Shown in pieces: positions 51,372 through 58,446 of a stretch of DNA of 58,446 nucleotides. The DNA is taken from positions 1 to 58,446 of the forward strand of contig CAJTZX010000022.1 in the NCBI GenBank assembly GCA_910584345.1, given 5' to 3'. This DNA is from an uncultured Eubacterium sp. (GTDB lineage: Bacteria; Bacillota; Clostridia; Lachnospirales; Lachnospiraceae). The position numbers and the translations under genes are program-made. How positions within the stretch are numbered: position 1 is the first letter of the stretch; the number at the start of each line of letters is the position of its first letter. The notes beneath the pieces are model-generated. The model worked only from the letters and a program-made list of their open reading frames with translations. It had not been told where the DNA came from and did not search any database.

Positions 51372-54300
51372 ATGTCTCAAAGAAAAGATATCCATAAAGT
51401 ACTGATTATCGGCTCCGGTCCAATCGTGATCGGGCAGGCATGTGAGTTTGATTATTCTGGCACACAGGCTTGTAAAGCGTTGCGGAGCCTTGGTTATGAA
51501 ATTGTATTGGTGAATTCCAATCCGGCTACGATTATGACAGATCCGGAAACCGCGGACGTTACTTATATTGAACCATTAAATGTAGAACGTATGGAGCAGA
51601 TTATTGCGAAAGAAAGACCAGATGCGCTGCTGCCGAATCTGGGCGGACAGTCCGGGCTGAATCTTTGTGCAGAGCTGGCAAAGAACGGAGTGCTGGAAAA
51701 ATATCATGTGCAGGTCATTGGGGTGCAGGTCGACGCGATTGAGCGAGGAGAAGACCGCATTGCATTTAAGAAAACGATGGACAGCTTAGGTATTGAGATG
51801 GCAAGAAGTGAGGTCGCCTATTCGGTAGAAGAAGCTATGGAGATTGCAGATAAGCTTGGTTATCCGGTTGTGCTGCGTCCGGCATATACGATGGGCGGTG
51901 CAGGCGGCGGCCTTGTTTATAACGTGGAAGAATTAAAGACGGTATGCGCAAGAGGTCTGCAGGCAAGTATTGTAGGGCAGGTGCTTGTGGAAGAGTCGAT
52001 TCTTGGCTGGGAAGAGCTGGAGCTGGAAGTAGTCCGTGATGCGGATAACAATATGATTACCGTCTGCTTTATCGAAAATATTGATCCTCTTGGTGTACAC
52101 ACCGGAGATTCGTTTTGTTCAGCTCCAATGCTGACCATATCTGAACAAGTGCAGAAACGTCTGCAGGAAAAATCGTATAAGATCGTGGAATCGATTCAGG
52201 TAATTGGCGGCACAAATGTGCAGTGGGCGCATGATCCGAAGACAGACCGCGATATTGTCATTGAAATCAATCCTAGAACATCCCGTTCTTCTGCATTGGC
52301 ATCCAAAGCAACCGGATTTCCGATTGCCCTTGTATCGGCGATGCTAGCAACAGGTCTGACTCTTTCGGAAATTCCATGCGGCAAATACGGCACGCTGGAT
52401 CGATATGTGCCGGATGGCGATTATGTTGTGATTAAATTTGCCCGTTGGGCATTTGAAAAATTTAAAGGTGTGGAAGATAAGCTAGGTACGCAGATGCGTG
52501 CGGTAGGCGAGGTTATGAGTATTGGCAAGACGTTTAAAGAAGCGTTTCAAAAAGCAATACGCAGTTTAGAAACCGGCCGTTATGGACTCGGACACGCAAA
52601 AGATTTTGATGAGAAATCAAAAGAAGAATTGTTAAAACAGTTAATCACGCCTTCCAGCGAGCGCTATTTTATTATTTACGAAGCGTTGCGTAAAGGGGCG
52701 TCGATAGAAGAAATTCATGAAATTACAAAAGTAAAGCATTATTTTCTGGAGCAGATGAAGGAATTGGCAGAGGAAGAGGAGAAGCTGGCATCGTGCAAAG
52801 GGCAGCTGCCTCAGGATCAGGCGCTGATTACAGCAAAAAAACATGGATTTTCGGATAAATATTTAAGCCGGATTTTAGATGTTACAGAAGAACAGATAAG
52901 AAACCGTCGGATAGCGTTAGGTGTGGAAGAAGCGTGGGAAGGCGTCCATGTCAGCGGAACAGAAAACAGCGCATATTATTATTCTACTTATAATGCAGAA
53001 GATAAAAATCCGGTTACGCAGGGAAAACCAAAGATTATGATACTTGGCGGAGGGCCAAACCGTATTGGGCAGGGGATAGAGTTTGACTATTGCTGCGTCC
53101 ATGCATCGCTGGCGCTGAAAAAGCTGGGATTTGAAACGATTATTGTCAACTGCAATCCGGAAACAGTTTCTACGGATTATGACACTTCAGATAAACTGTA
53201 TTTTGAACCGCTGACTCTAGAAGATGTGTTAAGCATATATAAAAAGGAACAGCCTGTTGGAGTTATTGCGCAGTTTGGCGGGCAGACCCCGTTAAATTTG
53301 GCTGCGGATCTGGAAAAGAACGGAGTAAAGATCTTAGGCACTTCACCATCTGTAATAGATTTGGCAGAAGATCGAGATCAGTTCCGCGCAATGATGGAAA
53401 AACTGGAGATTCCGATGCCGGAGTCCGGTATGGCGGTCAATGTAGAAGAAGCATTGAAAATCGCTGAGGAAATCGGTTATCCGGTTATGGTGCGGCCTTC
53501 TTATGTATTGGGCGGCAGAGGTATGGAGATCGTTTATGATGCGCAGAGTATGGCTGGATATATGAATGCGGCAGTTGGTGTGACACCTGACCGGCCGATT
53601 CTGATTGATCGTTTCCTCGGTCATGCGACAGAGTGTGAGGCAGACGCTATCAGCGACGGTACCCATGCGTTTGTTCCGGCAGTCATGGAGCATATAGAGC
53701 TGGCGGGAGTGCATTCTGGAGATTCTGCATGTATTATTCCGTCGAAGCATATTTCAGAGGAAAATGTAAATACGATTAAAGAATATACGAGAAAGATTGC
53801 AGAGGAAATGCATGTGCAGGGATTGATGAATATGCAGTATGCGATTGAAAAAGGAAAAGTATTTGTACTGGAAGCGAATCCGCGTGCGTCCCGTACGGTA
53901 CCGCTCGTATCAAAAGTATGCAATATTCGTATGGTGCCGTTAGCCATTGAGATAGTGACAGCTGAACTTACAGGAAGACCATCGCCGGTTCCGCAGCTCA
54001 AAGAACATCATATTCCATATTATGGTGTAAAAGAAGCGGTCTTCCCGTTTAATATGTTCCAGGAAGTAGATCCTGTGTTAGGACCGGAAATGCGGTCTAC
54101 CGGTGAAGTGCTTGGACTTTCGGCGTCTTATGGGGAAGCTTTTTATAAAGCACAGGAAGCAGCGCAGCTAAAGCTGCCATTGCAAGGAACGGTATTAATT
54201 TCTGTCAGTGACAGGGATAAGCCGGAAGTCGCAGAAGTGGCCAGAGAGTTTGCAAAAGCAGGATTTCATATTATAGCATCTAAAAATACGTGCAAACTGA

Positions 54301-54593
54301 TACGAGAATCCGGCATTGAGGCAGAGATGGTATATAAATTGCACGAGGGAAGGCCGGATATGCGAGATTTGATTACAAATGGAAAGATTGATTTAATTAT
54401 TAATACACCGGTAGGGCAGGAACGCCATGCCGATGACAGCTACCTGCGAAAAGCGGCCATTAAAAAGAAAGTGCCATATATGACGACTATGGCAGCTGCA
54501 AAAGCGACTGTCAGTGGCATTCTTTCATTGAAAAAGCATGGCAGCAGTGAGGTACGGTCTTTGCAAAAACTGCATGGGACGGTTGAAGAATAA
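51372..54593 (+). CDS. carB: Carbamoyl-phosphate synthase large subunit
   Basis: 1073 residues: two ATP-grasp halves, each with its GGGPNRIGQGIEFDYC- or GSGPIVIGQACEFDYSG-type start, a helical oligomerisation region, and a C-terminal MGS-like allosteric domain (from about residue 935, LISVSDRDKPEVAEVA). It makes carbamoyl phosphate from bicarbonate, ammonia and two ATP for pyrimidines and arginine. CarA, which supplies ammonia from glutamine, is not adjacent. AGGAGG before 51372 selects this start over an ATG 24 bases upstream. A weak promoter (TTGATA/TATATT near 51252-51281) lies upstream. Confidence 0.97.
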   Translation: MSQRKDIHKVLIIGSGPIVIGQACEFDYSGTQACKALRSLGYEIVLVNSNPATIMTDPETADVTYIEPLNVERMEQIIAKERPDALLPNLGGQSGLNLCAELAKNGVLEKYHVQVIGVQVDAIERGEDRIAFKKTMDSLGIEMARSEVAYSVEEAMEIADKLGYPVVLRPAYTMGGAGGGLVYNVEELKTVCARGLQASIVGQVLVEESILGWEELELEVVRDADNNMITVCFIENIDPLGVHTGDSFCSAPMLTISEQVQKRLQEKSYKIVESIQVIGGTNVQWAHDPKTDRDIVIEINPRTSRSSALASKATGFPIALVSAMLATGLTLSEIPCGKYGTLDRYVPDGDYVVIKFARWAFEKFKGVEDKLGTQMRAVGEVMSIGKTFKEAFQKAIRSLETGRYGLGHAKDFDEKSKEELLKQLITPSSERYFIIYEALRKGASIEEIHEITKVKHYFLEQMKELAEEEEKLASCKGQLPQDQALITAKKHGFSDKYLSRILDVTEEQIRNRRIALGVEEAWEGVHVSGTENSAYYYSTYNAEDKNPVTQGKPKIMILGGGPNRIGQGIEFDYCCVHASLALKKLGFETIIVNCNPETVSTDYDTSDKLYFEPLTLEDVLSIYKKEQPVGVIAQFGGQTPLNLAADLEKNGVKILGTSPSVIDLAEDRDQFRAMMEKLEIPMPESGMAVNVEEALKIAEEIGYPVMVRPSYVLGGRGMEIVYDAQSMAGYMNAAVGVTPDRPILIDRFLGHATECEADAISDGTHAFVPAVMEHIELAGVHSGDSACIIPSKHISEENVNTIKEYTRKIAEEMHVQGLMNMQYAIEKGKVFVLEANPRASRTVPLVSKVCNIRMVPLAIEIVTAELTGRPSPVPQLKEHHIPYYGVKEAVFPFNMFQEVDPVLGPEMRSTGEVLGLSASYGEAFYKAQEAAQLKLPLQGTVLISVSDRDKPEVAEVAREFAKAGFHIIASKNTCKLIRESGIEAEMVYKLHEGRPDMRDLITNGKIDLIINTPVGQERHADDSYLRKAAIKKKVPYMTTMAAAKATVSGILSLKKHGSSEVRSLQKLHGTVEE

Positions 54594-54598
54594 GCCAT

Positions 54599-54626
54599 AA
54601 AGCGCCTGTTTACATGCAGGTGCTTT
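54599..54626 (+). terminator. Terminator after carB
   Basis: AAAGCGCCTG (54599-54608) pairs with CAGGTGCTTT (54617-54626), one G-U pair, with a short T run. The next gene starts 27 bases later, so some read-through is possible. Confidence 0.65.
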
Positions 54627-54652
54627 ATAATAAAAAAGAAAGGACAAAAACA

Positions 54653-57145
54653 ATGAAAAAACGAAACAGAATGCTATCGCTTCTGCTGGCAGCGCTGCTT
54701 GCATTTCCAGCAGCTCCGTTAACTGCCATACCGGCAGAAGGCACAGCCGCGATAGCTGTAGAAGCGGCTGCTAAGAAAGCAGAAATCACAAATGTAGCGA
54801 CCGGGACGCTGACGTTAGAAAAAGGTGAGACCTTTCAGCTAAAAACAAACCGTACCGATGTAAAATGGAAAAGCAGCAATCCGAAAACGGTTACTGTAAG
54901 CAAAACCGGAAAGCTGAAGGCTCTGAAAAAAGGAACTGCGAAAGTTACTGTTACAGCAGGCAATACAAAAGCATCGATAGAAGTTACAGTAGGTACAAAG
55001 GTGGCAGGTGTGAATGTAATTAAGCCTGCGATCGCTCTTCCGGTTGGTGCAAAATCTACGATTAAACCGAACGTTACTCCGGCAGATGCTTCCAATCCGG
55101 CAATGGTTTATCAGTCCGCGGATTCTAAAATTGCATCCGTATCCCAAAAGGGCGTTGTGAAAGCAAAAAAAGCTGGCAGAACGAAAATCACAGTAAAAGC
55201 GGCAGATGGTTCGAAAAAGAAAGAAACTGTCATCGTAACAGTACATGCAGCGGACAGTGCGATTCGGCTGCAGGATGATTTTTATCAGGCAGTAAATGCT
55301 TCTTTGTTAAGCGAACATGCGCTTAAGGAAAATCAGAATCAGTGGAGCGGCTTTTTTGAGCTGCAAAATGCTGTTACAAATAATCTAAGCGGGCTGATCG
55401 ATCAGCTTGTCGCTGAAAAAGACAAGTATGAGCAGGGAAGCATTGAACAGAAAATTATTGATTTTTATATGCTTGCCCGTGATATGCAGACCAGAGACCA
55501 GGCCGGCATTGAGCCATTAAGACCGTATTTGGACAAGATTGACAACGCAAAGACGATAGATGAATATGTAGATGTGCTTGCGGAGCTGGCGAAAGCCGGT
55601 ATGGTAAGTGTATTAAAGTTTGGCGTAGGACAGGATACGCTGGATTCCAGCAAATATGTGCTGATTCATCAGGGTCCGGCCTATGCCATTCAGAAAGATT
55701 ATATCGAAGGGGAAGCAAATCAGCCAATTCGAGATGCATTTTTAAATCTGATTAAGCAAATGTTTGTTCTTTCAGGAGAAAGTGAGGAAGAGGCTTCCAA
55801 AATTGCAGAGCAGGTATTCAAGATGCAGCAGGATTTTTCGCTTTCGGGAGCGGGCATGGAAGATATTTATAATGTGGAAAAATACTACAATCCTTATTCC
55901 AAAGAAGAGCTGGCCAGTCTTTACAGCAATTGCGATATTATCGGATTTTTAGAAAAAGTCGGCGTTACCCGTTTTGACAGGTGTATCGTGCAGGAAGTAG
56001 AGAATGCAAAGAAGGCGAACGACTATCTGAAACAGGAAAATCTGGAACTTTTGAAAAACTATACAAAATGTATGCTTTATTTTGGAAGCTCCGGCTGGCT
56101 GACAAGCGCACATGCGAAGGCAATGCGTGATTTTAATTCGTTAGTAGTAGGCGCAACTGAGGAAAAGAGTGCAGATACGATCGCTAAGGAACTCACACAG
56201 TCCATGTTTGTCTGGGAGTTTGGCAAATTATATACAGATCAGTATTTTTCAGAAGAAAGCAAACATGAAGTAGAAGAAATAACGAAGCAGCTGATTCAGA
56301 CATTCCGCGGCAGAATCCAGAAAATCGATTGGCTGTCCGAAGCGACAAAACAGGAAGCCGTCAAAAAGCTGGATGCGATAAAAGTCAAGATTGGATATCC
56401 GGATCAGTGGCCTTCTTATTTCGACGATCTGTCTATTGATGCGTCTAAAAGCATCGTTGAGAATATTATGAACGCCAATGAAGCATTAAATGCAATGGCA
56501 CAGGCTCAGCTGGATAGCGGCGTGAAGAAAGAAGAGTGGATTACGACGCCGCAGACGGTCAATGCATTTTATAATCCACAGGCAAATGATATTACGTTTC
56601 CGGCAGCCATTTTGCAGGCTCCGTTTTATGATAAAAATGCAGATGCCGCTGAGAATTTAGGCGGGATCGGTACTGTTATCGGACATGAGATTACGCACGC
56701 TTTTGACACAAACGGCGCAGGATATGACGAAAACGGCAATTACAGAAATTGGTGGACGCAAGAAGATCTCGAGCAGTTTACGGCAAGAGCGCAGAAAGTA
56801 AAAGAGTACTATAACGGCATAGAAATTACAAACGGCCTGTTCCAGAATGGAGACCAGACGGTTACAGAAAATATCGCAGATATGGGCGGTATGGCATGTG
56901 TGCTGGAAATTCTTGGGGATGATAAAGAAGCGCAGCGCAAAGCATTTGAAAGCAATGCAAAGATTTGGGCAGCCAATCAGAGTGACCAGTACCGTGACTA
57001 TCTTCTGATGGCAGATGTGCATTCTTTGAATAAGGTGCGTGTGAATGCGGTGCTGCCATTGTTTGATGAGTTCTACGAGGTGTATGGCATTACGAAAAAT
57101 GATGCTATGTATGTGGCGCCTGAAGATCGGGTGCAGATCTGGTAA
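54653..57145 (+). CDS. Secreted M13 metallopeptidase with two Big2 domains
   Basis: 830 residues. Signal peptide (MLSLLLAALLAFPAAPLTA core), two lysine-rich bacterial Ig-like (Big2) domains (about 45-198; VKWKSSNPKTVTVSKTGKLKALKKGTAKVTV), then an M13/neprilysin peptidase. Zinc site HEITH (His678, Glu679, His682) with Glu739 of ENIADMGG; the NAFYNP substrate motif is present. The usual C-terminal CxxW motif of M13 enzymes is absent and the protein ends EDRVQIW. Big2 domains placed before the catalytic domain probably tether it to the cell wall or a surface polymer. It is likely to cleave extracellular peptides. The start at 54653 follows AAAGGAC. Confidence 0.88.
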   Translation: MKKRNRMLSLLLAALLAFPAAPLTAIPAEGTAAIAVEAAAKKAEITNVATGTLTLEKGETFQLKTNRTDVKWKSSNPKTVTVSKTGKLKALKKGTAKVTVTAGNTKASIEVTVGTKVAGVNVIKPAIALPVGAKSTIKPNVTPADASNPAMVYQSADSKIASVSQKGVVKAKKAGRTKITVKAADGSKKKETVIVTVHAADSAIRLQDDFYQAVNASLLSEHALKENQNQWSGFFELQNAVTNNLSGLIDQLVAEKDKYEQGSIEQKIIDFYMLARDMQTRDQAGIEPLRPYLDKIDNAKTIDEYVDVLAELAKAGMVSVLKFGVGQDTLDSSKYVLIHQGPAYAIQKDYIEGEANQPIRDAFLNLIKQMFVLSGESEEEASKIAEQVFKMQQDFSLSGAGMEDIYNVEKYYNPYSKEELASLYSNCDIIGFLEKVGVTRFDRCIVQEVENAKKANDYLKQENLELLKNYTKCMLYFGSSGWLTSAHAKAMRDFNSLVVGATEEKSADTIAKELTQSMFVWEFGKLYTDQYFSEESKHEVEEITKQLIQTFRGRIQKIDWLSEATKQEAVKKLDAIKVKIGYPDQWPSYFDDLSIDASKSIVENIMNANEALNAMAQAQLDSGVKKEEWITTPQTVNAFYNPQANDITFPAAILQAPFYDKNADAAENLGGIGTVIGHEITHAFDTNGAGYDENGNYRNWWTQEDLEQFTARAQKVKEYYNGIEITNGLFQNGDQTVTENIADMGGMACVLEILGDDKEAQRKAFESNAKIWAANQSDQYRDYLLMADVHSLNKVRVNAVLPLFDEFYEVYGITKNDAMYVAPEDRVQIW

Positions 57146-57232
57146 TTTAGGCCAGTCAAAAGTATGTTTGTTAGAGCGGGTTATACCAGGACAGAGGATG
57201 AATAAAATATTGAAAAAATAAGTGAAATGATG

Positions 57233-57267
57233 AGACTTCCGGCACATTAATGTGTACGGAAGTCTTT
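57233..57267 (+). terminator. Terminator after the M13 peptidase gene
   Basis: AGACTTCCG (57233-57241) and CACA pair with TGTG and CGGAAGTCT (57257-57265), then a short T run. Confidence 0.75.
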
Positions 57268-57529
57268 GTTTGCTTTATAGGAAATATTCAGGCTTTATTT
57301 TGGAAATATTGACTGGAAAAGTTAAGTTTATTATAAATGATTATCATCTTCAGTTATTATTTTTCCTGCTTCTTTCGTATAATTATTATTTGAATTTTAT
57401 AAACGCCTATTTGTAACTTGATTATTATACAACCTCATCTTTTTAAACAATGAAAAAATAGAACTATAGTTCATTGTTAAATTAATTGAGGTTTGTTAGA
57501 ATCAGAAAAACAGGAAAGGACTACAGAAT

Positions 57530-57744
57530 ATGCAGAACAAAAATAATAAAATTACTGAAACAGCAAAACTTATTTTGAAAATTATAGACGCTGCATTGTT
57601 TAACAAGTAGATCAGCTGCTTCCTTATAATATTTTTGTGTTTGAAACACTCATAGAAGGTACGGTTCCTGTACTAATTGGTGTGGCGTTTTCAGAAACAG
57701 AAGACCCGGAAGAAACAACGGATATGAGTATCCTTCAAATGTAA
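57530..57744 (+). pseudogene. Decayed small gene or gene fragment
   Basis: A 26-residue ORF preceded by AGGAAAGG (57530-57610) is followed in another frame by DQLLPYNIFVFETLIEG and an acidic end with stop at 57742-57744. They could be two parts of one gene split by mutation, or unrelated remnants. The segment lies just before a truncated ABC gene. Family not recognised. Confidence 0.3.
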
Positions 57745-57770
57745 ACAATCTCAGCTGGAGAGAGAAGATA

Positions 57771-57953
57771 ATGTCTTATATAGAAGTAGAAGAAGTTGTA
57801 AAAGACTATAAAATAAAAAAGAGAAATTCTGAGCAATCCAGAGTACGTCAGTTGTTGTTTCCAGAGTATGAGTTAAAACGAGCAGTTGATCATATTTCAT
57901 TTTCGGTAGAGGCAGGGGAAATTGTTGGATATTTGGGGCCGAACGGGGCATAG
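57771..57953 (+). pseudogene. ABC transporter ATPase cut inside Walker A
   Basis: The first 60 residues of an ABC-2-type exporter ATPase: MSYIEVEEVVKDYKI, AVDHISFSVEAGEIVGYLGPNGA. The reading frame meets a TAG right after the Ala of the Walker A motif, where GKST should follow. No continuation is seen in the window. The sequence beyond is unrelated and leads into a recombinase gene, so the gene was split by an insertion. GAGAGAGAAGATA precedes the ATG. Confidence 0.85.
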
Positions 57954-57986
57954 ATTTATAGACAACTTTGCCTAAAGATTTGATAC

Positions 57987-58019
57987 CAACACGCCGCTAA
58001 TCATTACACGGCGTTGTTG
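57987..58019 (-). terminator. Hairpin at the end of the recombinase gene
   Basis: CAACACGCCG pairs with CGGCGTTGTTG (one bulge) around CTAATCATTACA. It overlaps the recombinase stop codon and would end its transcript before the element boundary. Confidence 0.5.
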
Positions 58020-58446
58020 GACTTTATCAGTTCAAGGTTATGTTGATTGTTTTCGATAAACTCAACAATACGCTTGTGTTGGTCGGCAAAGTTAAATTGA
58101 ATTGTAATCTCGTTGTTTTCGTGGACGTATATGGTATCAATCAATTCTACCAAAAGCCCACGGTCAAGGCTTTTTACATTCTCATGTTTCAAGAATGTTG
58201 TCAGATAAGGGTTGTCGCTTCCCACGCCCTTTTCTGATAGCTGAATTTCTGTTTGCAGGTTGGCGATTATGCCCTTTACCTGCTCTGCCTGCTGTTCAAA
58301 CTTGGCTTTCATTCTCACATATTCAGCACGAGTTATGTCCCCGCATTTCCAGTCCATATAAAGGTTATCTGTAACGCAGGTAAGTTTTTCAAGCTCCTTG
58401 CTGCGGTCTTTCAAAAGCTGCTGTAACCGCTTGGATTGTGTGCAGA
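58004..58446 (-). CDS. Large serine recombinase, C-terminal part
   Basis: The C-terminal 147 residues; the gene continues beyond the window edge, as the frame stays open upstream of the in-frame TTG at 58414. The visible part is a coiled-coil DNA-binding region (LQQLLKDRSKELEKL..., MKAKFEQQAEQVKGIIANL) followed by LVELIDTIYVHENNEITIQFNF, typical of the tail of TnpX/TndX recombinases. The catalytic serine domain is outside the window. It integrates and excises the element. Confidence 0.85.
   Translation of the reverse strand, partial: CTQSKRLQQLLKDRSKELEKLTCVTDNLYMDWKCGDITRAEYVRMKAKFEQQAEQVKGIIANLQTEIQLSEKGVGSDNPYLTTFLKHENVKSLDRGLLVELIDTIYVHENNEITIQFNFADQHKRIVEFIENNQHNLELIKSNNAV

Larger units (their letters stand above)
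57146..57770. other. Gap with terminator, palindrome and decayed coding fragments
   Basis: It holds the M13 terminator (57233-57267), a very AT-rich stretch with a perfect 12-base palindrome GAACTATAGTTC (57461-57472) and an outer AACAATGAA/TTCATTGTT repeat (57446-57478), a 26-codon ORF (57530-57610) and a second frame (57610-57744) with protein-like composition. Confidence 0.5.
57951..58446. mobile_element. End of an integrated element within an ABC gene
   Basis: From 57951 the ABC coding sequence is replaced by DNA containing a large serine recombinase gene reading inward. The recombinase's 3' end lies about 50 bases from the junction, the usual layout of TnpX/TndX-type transposons and integrative conjugative elements. 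The exact core dinucleotide cannot be fixed without the far end. The element continues beyond the window. Confidence 0.75.

Overview
The window looks like chromosome from an anaerobic, spore-forming, motile member of the Clostridia, most likely Lachnospiraceae. The reasons are a complete spoIIAA-spoIIAB-sigF operon, spoVAA-spoVAB, several chemoreceptors with CheC, FapA, oxygen-independent HemZ, meso-diaminopimelate dehydrogenase, a T-box in front of valS, BspA-like surface proteins, a [FeFe]-hydrogenase-like sensor, strong AGGAGG ribosome sites and moderately AT-rich DNA. The family is an inference from gene content; no 16S gene is present.

Layout. 1-5.1 kb: the end of a chemoreceptor, phosphoglucomutase and gpmI. 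5.2-6.0 kb: a DUF262 gene fragment. 6.2-11.5 kb: rel, a metallo-beta-lactamase-fold hydrolase and hemZ, then a Uma2-family gene whose start codon is not canonical. 11.9-14.3 kb: a BlaI/M56-protease pair behind a palindromic operator, followed by a hairpin-rich stretch. 14.3-20.2 kb: a signalling block (GGDEF protein, hybrid histidine kinase, and a cytosolic [FeFe]-hydrogenase/chemoreceptor fusion). 20.3-22.8 kb: an amino-acid ABC transporter. 23-28 kb: a FliD_C-like protein, two leucine-rich-repeat surface proteins and a 42-residue membrane peptide. 28-31 kb: a chemoreceptor facing cheC and a cyclophilin gene. 31-36.2 kb: a HAD-GNAT fusion, a small membrane protein, a tandem hemerythrin, coaBC and spoVAA-AB. 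36.2-37.4 kb: an MNT/HEPN module with a third gene. 37.4-43.8 kb: T-box-controlled valS, fapA, and a zinc-ribbon/TPR protein. 43.9-48.6 kb: the sigma-F operon, a multi-pass chemoreceptor, ddh and a small membrane protein. 48.7-51.2 kb: a MutS2-like ATPase without an Smr domain behind a long leader carrying a 12-codon ORF and two terminators. 51.3-57.3 kb: carB and a secreted Big2/M13 metallopeptidase. 57.5-58.4 kb: decayed DNA, an ABC ATPase gene cut inside its Walker A motif, and the end of an integrated element carrying a large serine recombinase.

How the genes work together. Sensing dominates: three conventional receptors and one hydrogenase-like receptor, plus CheC, hemerythrin, a diguanylate cyclase and a hybrid kinase, suggest responses to redox, O2 or H2 and nutrients. 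The most unusual unit is the attenuator-like leader in front of the MutS2 paralogue. It has the layout of antibiotic- or ribosome-stalling-induced genes and may mark a translation-stress response. Second is the hydrogenase-receptor fusion. Third is the insertion of a mobile element into a Walker A codon run. A family of short intergenic hairpins of the form TAAC-N-GTTC...GAAC-N-GTTA recurs at five places.
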